From the NCBI GenBank assembly GCA_021844645.1, contig JAKBTA010000029.1:1-15790 (forward strand): a stretch of DNA of 15,790 nucleotides. The letters run 5' to 3'. A program made the position numbers and the translations under genes. This document shows positions 6,879 through 14,322 of this stretch, in pieces. Position 1 is the stretch's first letter, and every line of letters starts with the position of its first letter. The notes under the pieces are model-generated. The model searched no databases. It had not been told where the DNA came from and worked only from the letters and a program-made list of their open reading frames with translations. Source of the DNA: Nitrospirota bacterium (GTDB lineage Bacteria; Nitrospirota_A; Leptospirillia; Leptospirillales; Leptospirillaceae).

Positions 6879-8392
6879 GTCGATGAAGGCATAAGCTTTT
6901 GGCGAATCAATTCATTGACTTTTTGCGGATTCGCTTTCCCTGCGGATTTCTTCATCACCTGCCCCACCAGAAATCCCAGCAACCGGTCTTTTCCAGAACA
7001 GAAATCAGAGACTTCCTTCGGATTTTCAGAAATCATCTCGTCAATCCAGGCGGACAGTGCTCCCTCCCCTGAAACTTGTGCAAAACCTTTTTCCTTGATC
7101 ACCTCTGAAGGGTGCTGCTCGAGGTCAAGAGAAAGAAGATAGACTTCCTTGGCCTGGTTGAGAGAGAGACTTTCATCCATCACGCCCGCCAGAATATGAG
7201 CAAGACCCTGCGCCGCCCCACCTGAAGACAGTGCGGCATCTCCTCTTCGGTTCCATTCCCTCAAGACCTCCGAAAGGACAAAATGGAGCAGTCTTGAACG
7301 ACCTTTGGAGAGCTCAAAACCCCTGACCTTTGACATCGGTTCGAAATGGGAAAGCGCTTCCTCAAAAAAGACCACCAGCTCTTCCTCAAAAACAAGAGTT
7401 CTGGCATCGGACGGATCAATGCCCAACTCCCGTGCAAGCCGGATGGCTTTTTCTTCAGGAAGCTCAGGCAAATTCTTCCGCTCTTCATCAATCCATTCTT
7501 CCGGAAAAAAGACCATGGGAATATCCGGCTCCGGGAAAAAGCGGTAATCGAGAGCCTCCTCTTTCGAACGCATGGGCAGTGTACGGCCATTGCCCGTATC
7601 AAAAAGCCTTGTTTCGCTTCGAATCCTCTCTCCCCGATCCAAAAGCTCCGATTGGCGAGAAAACTCATAGACGAGAGCCTTCTGGACAAATCGGAAAGAA
7701 TTCATGTTCTTGACCTCGACCTTCACCCCGAAACGGCTCTCACCCCTCAGGCGAAGGGAGACGTTTGCATCGCAACGAAAGGATCCTTCCTCCATGTTTC
7801 CATCGGAGACGCCACTGGCGCGAAGGATCTGGCGAAGTTGCTTCAAATAGGAAACAGCCTCCGATGGGGAGCGGATATCGGGCTCGGAAACGATCTCCAG
7901 AAGGGGAACACCCGCCCGATTGAGGTCCACATGGCTTGAATCCGCAAGTCCCGCATGAAGGTTTTTCCCAGCGTCCTCTTCCATATGAATCCGATGGATC
8001 CGGATCGTTTTTCCCGCATCCGGACCAAGAAGGGAAATCGATCCTCCGGTCAACAGAGGATGATCGAACTGTGAGATCTGATAGCCTTTGGGAAGGTCCG
8101 GATAAAAATAATGTTTCCGGTCAAAAAAACTTTTTCGATGAATCGAGCATCCCAATGCCAGACCAAGACGGATTCCCAGACGGAGGGCTCTCTCGTTCAT
8201 CACCGGCAGAACGCCAGGGTAACCCAGACAAACCGGACACGTCAGGGTGTTCGGTTCAGCGCCGAACCGGTTTTCACACCGGCAAAACATCTTCGTTTTT
8301 GTCAAAAGCTGGGAATGAACCTCAAGCCCGACAACCATCTCGTACTTTGACTGAGACAAGGTGCTGGTCGGATCGATGGAATCATCGCTCAT
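6875..8392 (-). CDS. gatB: Aspartyl/glutamyl-tRNA(Asn/Gln) amidotransferase subunit B (505 aa)
   Basis: GatB binds the misacylated tRNA and, using ATP, activates its carboxylate for amidation with ammonia supplied by GatA. The N-terminal kinase-like domain carries the family blocks VGLEVHSQLLTKTKMFCRC, CPVCLGYPGVLPVMN, RKHYFYPDLPKGYQISQFD, HMEEDAGKNLH, DLNRAGVPLLEIVSEPDI and EVKNMNSF, and ends with the substrate block DYRFFPEPDIP. The two Cys pairs (CRC and CPVC) are those of a zinc site found in many GatBs. The last 150 residues form the helical YqeY-like tRNA-binding domain. The start ATG shares one base with the gatA stop (TGATG at 8390-8394). Length is normal for the family. Confidence 0.97.
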   Translation of the reverse strand: MSDDSIDPTSTLSQSKYEMVVGLEVHSQLLTKTKMFCRCENRFGAEPNTLTCPVCLGYPGVLPVMNERALRLGIRLGLALGCSIHRKSFFDRKHYFYPDLPKGYQISQFDHPLLTGGSISLLGPDAGKTIRIHRIHMEEDAGKNLHAGLADSSHVDLNRAGVPLLEIVSEPDIRSPSEAVSYLKQLRQILRASGVSDGNMEEGSFRCDANVSLRLRGESRFGVKVEVKNMNSFRFVQKALVYEFSRQSELLDRGERIRSETRLFDTGNGRTLPMRSKEEALDYRFFPEPDIPMVFFPEEWIDEERKNLPELPEEKAIRLARELGIDPSDARTLVFEEELVVFFEEALSHFEPMSKVRGFELSKGRSRLLHFVLSEVLREWNRRGDAALSSGGAAQGLAHILAGVMDESLSLNQAKEVYLLSLDLEQHPSEVIKEKGFAQVSGEGALSAWIDEMISENPKEVSDFCSGKDRLLGFLVGQVMKKSAGKANPQKVNELIRQKLMPSST

Positions 8393-9873
8393 CAGGAACC
8401 CCCTTTCCAGGGAGCAAGCCCGGGATGGACACCTTCATGGAGAACAGACGCCGCTTTCAGGAGAACCCCCTCCGACCAATGGGGACCGATCAGTTGCGCG
8501 CCCACCGGAAGCCCGTTCGATGTTGGGAAAGAAGGTGTCGAGAGGGCCGGCAACCCGGCAAGATTGGCCGAAATCGTAAAGATGTCGGAAAGGTACATGG
8601 AAAGCGGATCAGAGATCTTTTCCCCGAACCGGAATGCAGGAGTCGGTGTCACCGGCGCAAAAAGCAGATCACATTCTGAGAATGACCTCATGAACTCTTC
8701 CCTGATAAGGGCCTGAACCTTCTGGGCCTTTCTGTAGTATTGATCCTGATAACCGGCTGACAGGGCGAATGTTCCAAGAAGAATGCGTCTTTTGACCTCT
8801 GGACCAAATCCTTCTCCCCGACTTTTTTCATAAAGCTCTTTCAGATCCCTGGCACCAGTCTTTCTCTCCCCATAGCGGATCCCGTCGAATCGGGAAAGAT
8901 TGGAAGCGGCCTCGCTTGTGGCAATCAGGTAATAAACATTGACCGCATATTGGGTCGAAGGTAGACGGACCGGCCTCAGAATCATTCCCGCCTTTACCAG
9001 AAGCTCCCTGGACTTCTCGAGAGATTCCCGAACCTGGGGATCCATCCCCTCGCCCCAGAACTCCTCGGGGATTCCAACAACTTTTCCTTTCAACGGTTTT
9101 TCATAATCATGGACCATCTCCAGCGGATCCCTCGTCGAGGAGGTCATGTCCAGTGGATCATGTCCTGACAATAGAACCGTCACATGGAGCGCATCCAGTG
9201 GATTCTGCGCAAATGGACCAATCTGGTCGAGCGAAGAGGAAAATGCCACCAGTCCCTGACGGGAAATTCTTCCGTATGTGGGCTTAAGGCCAAGGACTCC
9301 ACAAAAAGCGGCCGGCTGACGAATGGAACCACCGGTATCGGAACCGAGGGACATGGGAGCCATTCCTCCGGAAACAGCCACAGCCGACCCGCCAGAAGAG
9401 CCCCCGGGAACCCTGTCATGATCCCATGGGTTTCTGGTAATACCCATTGCCGAGTTTTCCGTGGAAGATCCCATTGCAAACTCGTCCATATTGGTCTTTC
9501 CAAGCACCACGGCACCGGCCGACAGAAGCCTCGACACAGCTGTTGCCGTATAGATGGAACGGTGGTTTGCAAGAATTCTGGATGCACAGGTCGTGGGGAG
9601 ACCCTCTATATTCAGATTGTCCTTGATCGCAATGGGATAACCATAAAACAATGATCTTTTGCTCAGTTCGGAGCGCCGGTTGTCGAGCTGGCGGGCCCGG
9701 TTTTTCGCGTTGGGATTAATGGTCAAAAAGGCCCCGAGCTTGCCATCGCGGGAGTCGATTCTCGAAAGACAAAACTCCGTGACCTCTTCTATCGTGACAG
9801 AACCTTCATCCCTTGCTCTTGCAAAGTCCGCAACTGAAGATAAAAGCTTTCCGATATCCTGTGTTTTCCCCAT
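8392..9873 (-). CDS. gatA: Aspartyl/glutamyl-tRNA(Asn/Gln) amidotransferase subunit A (493 aa)
   Basis: GatA is the glutaminase of the GatCAB complex and belongs to the amidase signature family. The Ser-cis-Ser-Lys triad can be placed by spacing: Lys84 (IAIKDN), Ser159 (PGGSSGGSAVAV) and nucleophile Ser183 (GSDTGGSIRQPA), with the same 75- and 99-residue offsets as in the well-studied Staphylococcus enzyme (79/154/178). Further blocks NMDEFAMGSSTENSA, GLKPTYGRISRQGLVAFSSS and SLDQIGPFA are typical of GatA rather than other amidases. The start ATG overlaps the panD stop by one base (TGATG). It is complete and has no unusual residue. Confidence 0.97.
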   Translation of the reverse strand: MGKTQDIGKLLSSVADFARARDEGSVTIEEVTEFCLSRIDSRDGKLGAFLTINPNAKNRARQLDNRRSELSKRSLFYGYPIAIKDNLNIEGLPTTCASRILANHRSIYTATAVSRLLSAGAVVLGKTNMDEFAMGSSTENSAMGITRNPWDHDRVPGGSSGGSAVAVSGGMAPMSLGSDTGGSIRQPAAFCGVLGLKPTYGRISRQGLVAFSSSLDQIGPFAQNPLDALHVTVLLSGHDPLDMTSSTRDPLEMVHDYEKPLKGKVVGIPEEFWGEGMDPQVRESLEKSRELLVKAGMILRPVRLPSTQYAVNVYYLIATSEAASNLSRFDGIRYGERKTGARDLKELYEKSRGEGFGPEVKRRILLGTFALSAGYQDQYYRKAQKVQALIREEFMRSFSECDLLFAPVTPTPAFRFGEKISDPLSMYLSDIFTISANLAGLPALSTPSFPTSNGLPVGAQLIGPHWSEGVLLKAASVLHEGVHPGLAPWKGGS

Positions 9874-10238
9874 CAGAATCCGTACTCTCTTGAGCGGATC
9901 TGGTTATCGGGATGAACCTTGACGATCACCGGCCGATAGCTTTTGAGATCCTCATCGGAATAGTGTGCATAGCAAAAAATAATGACCCGGTCTCCAACAG
10001 CACCTTTCCTGGCGGTGGGACCATTCAGGCAGACAACCCCACTTTTTCTCTCTCCGGGAATGACATAGGTTGCAAAGCGTTCACCATTATTCAGGTTACT
10101 CATAACGACCTGCTCGAAAGGAATGAGCCCGGCAGCATCCATCAGATCTTCATCGAGGGTCAAACTTCCCTCGTATTCCAGATCCGCCTGGGTGACGGTG
10201 GCTCTATGAATTTTGGAACGCAACATGACTCTCAACAT
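9873..10238 (-). CDS. panD: Aspartate 1-decarboxylase proenzyme (121 aa)
   Basis: Makes beta-alanine from L-aspartate for pantothenate and CoA. The numbering matches the E. coli enzyme residue for residue at the key positions: Lys9, His11, the Gly24-Ser25 self-cleavage site (Ser25 becomes the pyruvoyl group), Arg54, Tyr58 and Asn72. Length and the ILRxMLrsKIHRA-type opening (MLRVMLRSKIHRATVT) support the ATG at 10238 rather than the internal Met5. It lies between gatC (3-bp gap) and gatA (1-bp overlap), so it must be expressed with the amidotransferase. No pantothenate gene is nearby. Placement inside gat is unusual; the shared theme is aspartate use, but any functional link is inference. Confidence 0.95.
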   Translation of the reverse strand: MLRVMLRSKIHRATVTQADLEYEGSLTLDEDLMDAAGLIPFEQVVMSNLNNGERFATYVIPGERKSGVVCLNGPTARKGAVGDRVIIFCYAHYSDEDLKSYRPVIVKVHPDNQIRSREYGF

Positions 10239-10241
10239 GGG

Positions 10242-10542
10242 TTAACGACCTTCCTCAACAATACGGGGGACTCTAAAGAATCCTCCATGGCTATCCGGTG
10301 CATTCAAAAAAACAGTGGATGGTGGAAGGGAGCTGGCGGGAATATCCCCGGCCATTACAGTCAATCCATCCGTCTCTTCCTTCGCAATAATACCCGGGGG
10401 GGGGCAATTGGACAGAAGCCAGGCCTTCCACATAATCGAGTATGCGCGAAAGCTCAAGGGCGACGCGCTCCTCTTCCCCGGAATCAAGGCTCAGGCTCGA
10501 AAGCCTTGCCACATGCAAGACCTGTTCTTTAGTGATTTTCAC
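10242..10542 (-). CDS. gatC: GatC, amidotransferase subunit C, reading frame disrupted at a C9 run
   Basis: GatC is the small stabilising subunit of GatCAB that wraps between GatA and GatB. The first 46 codons from the GTG at 10542 (AGGGGGAG ribosome-binding site just upstream) give the family N-terminus, KITKEQVLHVARLSSLSL then DSGEEERVALELSRILDYVE. The family C-terminus, VFLNAPDSHGGFFRVPRIVE, is in the next frame and ends at TAA 10242-10244. The frames meet at nine C residues (10396-10404 as G on the + strand): with eight C the gene reads as one 99-aa protein, so exactly one extra base, or a +1 shift, is involved. Read literally, the product ends at 10291 after 83 aa with a foreign tail. 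Since gatA and gatB are intact and coupled downstream, I think the gene is functional and the break is either a homopolymer sequence error or is bypassed by slippage. Confidence 0.88.
10396..10404. repeat. G9/C9 homopolymer inside gatC
   Basis: Nine consecutive G on the + strand (C on the coding strand), followed on the coding strand by GGG. It coincides exactly with the switch between the two gatC reading frames. Such runs are prone to polymerase slippage and to sequencing error. Confidence 0.9.
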
Positions 10543-10556
10543 TTCGCTCCCCCTCT

Positions 10557-10575
10557 TCCCCTGACAGACAGGGGA
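10557..10575 (-). promoter_or_regulatory. 5'-terminal stem-loop of the gat operon mRNA
   Basis: TCCCCTG (10569-10575 on the - strand) pairs perfectly with CAGGGGA (10557-10563) around a 5-nt loop. It begins at about the predicted +1 site and ends a few bases before the gatC ribosome-binding site. On the + strand the same stem is followed by TTTTT, so it would also look like a terminator for any antisense transcript reading rightward out of the gat operon. Confidence 0.5.
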
Positions 10576-10582
10576 TTTTTCG

Positions 10583-10611
10583 ATTATAAAGGATGACGGA
10601 CCGGACGACAA
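10583..10611 (-). promoter_or_regulatory. sigma70-type promoter for gatC-panD-gatA-gatB and downstream genes
   Basis: On the - strand, TTGTCG (10606-10611) is 17 bp upstream of a perfect TATAAT (10583-10588). It lies in the 76-bp gap between uvrD and gatC, with the GTG start at 10542. This is the best promoter match in the window. Confidence 0.65.
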
Positions 10612-10618
10612 ATCCGGA

Positions 10619-12904
10619 CTATCCGGCACCTTTTGACTCGAGCCATTCAATATTGGCATAGCGCTCAAGCATTTTCTTGATATTCCCAGGACCAAAAGAA
10701 ATTGACAGCTCCCGATCCGCTCCCGATCCCGAAACAGAGACAATCGTTCCCTCCCCAAAACGAGCGTGACGAATCCGGAAACCCACTTTTTCATGGTGTC
10801 GATTTTCCGTCGGAAAAGAAGATCCGACCTGTTCCGATTTTTCTTTGGCTGGCGATGGATAGGACGCGTTCGGGGCTTTTTTCAAAACGGTTTTTTGAGA
10901 AAATGGTCCCGACCCGGCCGTGTAGGAAGCTTGCCGCATCGGGGTCCCGATCTGATCCTGCCGTTTTGGAATGTCTCCACATATCCCGAATGCGGGAAGA
11001 TCAAACAGGAAACGGGAGGGACGGGCCGATTGGGTTCGACCAAAAAGCTGCCGCGACAAGCACCAGGTCAGGGACAAGGTCTTCGATGCACGTGTCATCG
11101 CAACATAAAACAAACGACGTTCTTCCTCCACATCCGTCACATCCCTTCCCCGGATCGGGAGAATTCCCTCCTCCATCCCGCAAACGACAACATGGGGGAA
11201 CTCAAGCCCCTTTGACTGGTGAATGGTCAGAAGGCTGACCCTGTCTGAAACCCCCGATGCATCCCCAGCAAGGGAATCATCCTGGGAAAGGGCTGTTTCT
11301 TCGAGAAAACGGGAGGCAACGTCGAGAACGCCCTCGGTTTTGGCCCATTGGTCAAACCTTCCGGCCAAAGAGAGAAGCTCGTCGAGAAGAGCCGTCCGCC
11401 CGACTCCCCCATCACTTCCCTCGGAAAGGCCTTCAAGATATTCCCGGTATCCGATTTCAGCGATCAGTCGGGAAAAGGTCAACTCGAGAGAACACCTTTC
11501 CTGAACCCGGGAGATTCCGGACTCAAGAATCTGGGCGAGTTCGACAATCTTGGGAGCCTGTCTCGGATTGGACTCGTATGCGAAATTTTTCAGAAGCTGG
11601 GGGACCGTGGGGTTCTCTCCAGGCAAAATGGTGGCCAGTCGCTCCTGGGCCTTTTCCCCAAGACCTCTGCTGGGAACATTCAGGATCCGGACGAGAGAAA
11701 GACGATCATGCGGATTCACAAGGATCCGGAAGTAGGCCATCAGATCGCGGATCTCCCGGCGATCAAAAAAGCTGGCACCGGATGACCCCACCTTATGGGG
11801 GATGGAGTACTCGGAAAACGCTTTTTCAAGAGGGCCAGACTGGGCATTCATCCTGAAAAGCACAGCGTGATCCGAAAAGCGCCCCCCCGAGGCGACATGA
11901 TCCCGAATGCGCTTGGCGATGGATTCCGCCTCATCACGTTCATCTGAAAAACGCACCAGTTCTACCGGCTCACCCTTTATCCCTGTTGAGACGACATCCT
12001 TCTCAAAACGCTTGGGTGCTTTTGAAATCAGTGCGGCGGAAACCTGGACGATCGAGTCGGTTGATCGATAATTTGTTCTCAGAACGACTCTTTTCACATT
12101 CCTGTATTCCTTTGGAAAGGAATGGATATGACCAACATCGGCACCCCGAAAGCGGTAGATGGACTGATCATCATCCCCGACAACCGTTATATTGGACAAG
12201 TCTCTCGAAAAAAGTCGCAGAAGCTTTTCCTGAACAGGATTCGTGTCCTGATACTCATCGACCAGAATATAGGCAAAATGACTTTGACAAACAGAACGCA
12301 GGAGAGGGTCCGAAGAAAGCAACATCATACATCTGATCAGAAGGTCATCGTAGTCGAGAACCTGGTTCTCGGCGAGCCGTTTTTCATAAGCTGCATACAG
12401 AACCGCCATTTGGCGAAGCGGACCAAAAAGTGCCGAAGACTCGAGCTTCTCCGGAGTTTCTTCTCTCATCTTCCACTGGCTGATTTTTGTTAAAAGCTGT
12501 TTGGGATCGATTTCATCTTCACTGACCCCCGAAAGTTTCAGAAGATTTCTCGCGAGAAACCTTTGATCATGGCCATCCATGACGGTGAAGGAGGAAGGCA
12601 GCCCCGCCCTGTCGGCATTCTCCCTTAAAAATCGGGCGGAAATCGCATGAAACGTCCCGACCCATGGAAGCCTCGCTCCGGGTCTTGCCTCGCGAATACG
12701 GGAAACCAGCTCCCCTGCGGCTTTTCGTGTAAAGGTAACCGCCATGATCCGGTCCTCTGGAAGATCATACTTCTCCAAGAGATGAAGCAGACGGGAGATG
12801 ACAACTCGCGTCTTTCCCGAGCCGGCAGGGGCAAGAACCAGAAGCGCTCCTCCTTCGTGAAGGACCGCTTCCCTCTGCTCGGGGTTCAGGTCTTCAGAAT
12901 TCAC
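10619..12904 (-). CDS. uvrD: UvrD/PcrA-type superfamily 1A 3'-5' DNA helicase (761 aa)
   Basis: ATP-driven helicase of the UvrD/PcrA/Rep family used in nucleotide excision repair, mismatch repair and removal of obstacles to replication. All motifs are seen: Q-motif LNPEQREAV (6-14), Walker A APAGSGKT (25-32), Ia VTFTRKAAGEL (56-66), Ic GTFHAIS, II LVDEYQDTNPVQ (214-225), III VVGDDDQSIYRFRGAD (241-256), IV LRTNYRST (275-282), V LLTIHQSKGLEFPHVVV, VI EEERRLFYVAMTRA. The C-terminal 50 residues (KVGFRIRHARFGEGTIVSVS..., ending IEWLES) form the Tudor-like domain found at the end of PcrA and UvrD, where it contacts RNA polymerase or UvrB. Full length. The GTG start shares four bases (GTGA, 12901-12904) with the stop of the beta-propeller gene upstream. 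UvrD and PcrA cannot be told apart by sequence alone. Confidence 0.95.
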   Translation of the reverse strand: MNSEDLNPEQREAVLHEGGALLVLAPAGSGKTRVVISRLLHLLEKYDLPEDRIMAVTFTRKAAGELVSRIREARPGARLPWVGTFHAISARFLRENADRAGLPSSFTVMDGHDQRFLARNLLKLSGVSEDEIDPKQLLTKISQWKMREETPEKLESSALFGPLRQMAVLYAAYEKRLAENQVLDYDDLLIRCMMLLSSDPLLRSVCQSHFAYILVDEYQDTNPVQEKLLRLFSRDLSNITVVGDDDQSIYRFRGADVGHIHSFPKEYRNVKRVVLRTNYRSTDSIVQVSAALISKAPKRFEKDVVSTGIKGEPVELVRFSDERDEAESIAKRIRDHVASGGRFSDHAVLFRMNAQSGPLEKAFSEYSIPHKVGSSGASFFDRREIRDLMAYFRILVNPHDRLSLVRILNVPSRGLGEKAQERLATILPGENPTVPQLLKNFAYESNPRQAPKIVELAQILESGISRVQERCSLELTFSRLIAEIGYREYLEGLSEGSDGGVGRTALLDELLSLAGRFDQWAKTEGVLDVASRFLEETALSQDDSLAGDASGVSDRVSLLTIHQSKGLEFPHVVVCGMEEGILPIRGRDVTDVEEERRLFYVAMTRASKTLSLTWCLSRQLFGRTQSARPSRFLFDLPAFGICGDIPKRQDQIGTPMRQASYTAGSGPFSQKTVLKKAPNASYPSPAKEKSEQVGSSFPTENRHHEKVGFRIRHARFGEGTIVSVSGSGADRELSISFGPGNIKKMLERYANIEWLESKGAG

Positions 12905-14232
12905 TCCGAATCCGCTTCCATGATGGTTGATCTCCAGATTCCGGGGAATCTGGCATTCGCTTCCTCGCTTTCGTCCTGAGCTACAAAGAGGATCTCACGG
13001 CTATCCGGTGAAAAGGAAGGTTTGCAGCTCATCAGCCGGGATGATGCATCCACCGGAGCAAGTCTTACAGGTGGCCCGCCCCCGACCATCTGGAGCGTCG
13101 GCTCTGTTGGCCAGGTCCAGAACGGTTTTCCGTCAGGTTTGGTTCTCAGATAGACAAACGCATTCCCTGAGGGAGCCCATGTGGGATAAAGGTTGAAGCC
13201 GCTCTTCACGACAGTGGCAATTTCTCCGCTTGACTGGTCCAGCAGTGAAATTCCTCTTCCACCACCTTCAAGGTGCGTTTCAAGAAGAATGACAGAGCCT
13301 TCGCGGGGAGCAATCGGATAGAAAAACTCCTGATGCTCGGTCAAACGTTCTGCCTGACCTGACCCGACATCAACCCGGTAGACGGAATAACGTTTCGATG
13401 GAGTCTGTATCTGTGGATCCTTCGTATGAAAAAAGATCCACTTTCCATCCGGAGACCAGGTAAAGTGATCCAGATGCTCCCTGGTCCGGAAAAGCTCACG
13501 GCGTTCCTGATTTTTGGGATCATAAAGATAGAGGAAGCACTCTTCGCGCCCCCGGCCCTCCTTGAAACGGACAATCACGCCCAAACGGTCAGACGACGGA
13601 GACCAGTGAAAGTCGCCAAGCTCTTCTTGATGGTGCAGTCGATCTTCCGGCCAGTCGATGATATTGACCGGATTTTCCCCGGAATATCCCGAAACAACAA
13701 GCTGATCGGCAAGGATCTTGCGGACTTTTTTCTTCCAGAAAAATCGCTCGGTGTAATCCTTCCATCTCTGCCGGGTATGAAGGGCCAGAAACTCTCCAGA
13801 AGGGGAGACATCCACCGTATTGACCCGATACTGATCAATGGAAAACGGAAGCTGAAAAACCTCCTTTGTCTTGAGGTCCGCCCGGAAAAGGCTCCACCTC
13901 GGCCCGATAGACTCCCACTGGGGATCATCAAAATGAAAGTAAAGGTAGCGGCTGTCAGGGGACCATACCGGCAAGAGATCTATGTAGCCCCTTCCCCGCT
14001 CCCGATAGTTCAGCGCGACGAGATCTCCCCTGATATCAAGGATCTCCTCTCCACTGTCAGCCGATACAACCGTGAGGCATCCCAAGTCCCGACGCTCATT
14101 CATGGCATCCGGATCTGTGAGTTGCACATAAGAAATCATGGTCCCGTCAGGAGAGAAAGACGGAACCAGAAGTTCCACCTTTCCAGGGATCAGTTTTCGT
14201 GTTTCAACCTTTACAGCCGACTTTACAGCCAT
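12901..14232 (-). CDS. TolB-like / WD40-like (PD40) beta-propeller protein, probably cytoplasmic (443 aa)
   Basis: Seven copies of the PD40 core, aromatic/Ser-Pro-Asp/Ser-Gly/Ser, occur at about residues 27 (FSPDG), 91 (WSPDS), 143 (VSPSG), 211 (WSPSS), 260 (WSPDG), 353 (WAPSG) and 408 (FSPDS), spaced 50-90 residues, each followed by a hydrophobic strand. This predicts a six- to eight-bladed propeller. Unlike TolB of the Tol-Pal system, it has no signal peptide (MAVKSAVKVETRKL...), so it is likely cytoplasmic, and no tol or pal gene is near. It has no peptidase domain, so it is not a DPP-IV-type enzyme. Its role is unknown; protein binding is the usual propeller function. GGAGGGG sits six bases before the ATG at 14232. 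Its stop overlaps the start of uvrD by four bases, so the two are made together. Confidence 0.8.
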   Translation of the reverse strand: MAVKSAVKVETRKLIPGKVELLVPSFSPDGTMISYVQLTDPDAMNERRDLGCLTVVSADSGEEILDIRGDLVALNYRERGRGYIDLLPVWSPDSRYLYFHFDDPQWESIGPRWSLFRADLKTKEVFQLPFSIDQYRVNTVDVSPSGEFLALHTRQRWKDYTERFFWKKKVRKILADQLVVSGYSGENPVNIIDWPEDRLHHQEELGDFHWSPSSDRLGVIVRFKEGRGREECFLYLYDPKNQERRELFRTREHLDHFTWSPDGKWIFFHTKDPQIQTPSKRYSVYRVDVGSGQAERLTEHQEFFYPIAPREGSVILLETHLEGGGRGISLLDQSSGEIATVVKSGFNLYPTWAPSGNAFVYLRTKPDGKPFWTWPTEPTLQMVGGGPPVRLAPVDASSRLMSCKPSFSPDSREILFVAQDESEEANARFPGIWRSTIMEADSE

Positions 14233-14293
14233 TTGGTGCCCCTCCAGCCATTATGAAACACAGAAACAAAAACCTTGTGTAACCCAATCAATA

Positions 14294-14322
14294 ATACTAG
14301 CAGAGCAAAGCGCCGATTTTAA
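14294..14322 (-). promoter_or_regulatory. Weak candidate promoter for the propeller-uvrD pair
   Basis: On the - strand, TTAAAA (14317-14322) lies 17 bp before TAGTAT (14294-14299), overlapping the glmU stop codon. The -35 is poor. The rest of the 86-bp gap holds nothing clear beyond an ACACA/TGTGT pair, so readthrough from glmU is equally possible. Confidence 0.25.

Noticed and set aside
6264..7142. A long + strand open frame (292 codons) opposite the exported protein and gatB
   Set aside because: It lies antisense to well-supported genes, lacks a ribosome-binding site and shows low-complexity composition typical of shadow frames.
7936..8679. A 247-codon + strand frame opposite gatB/gatA
   Set aside because: It is antisense to two highly conserved genes with no recognisable motif.
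10291..10794. A 167-codon - strand frame starting inside uvrD and running through gatC
   Set aside because: Its upstream half is an out-of-frame reading of the uvrD 3' end; only the segment after the GTG at 10542 is real gatC, and it loses similarity after the C9 run.
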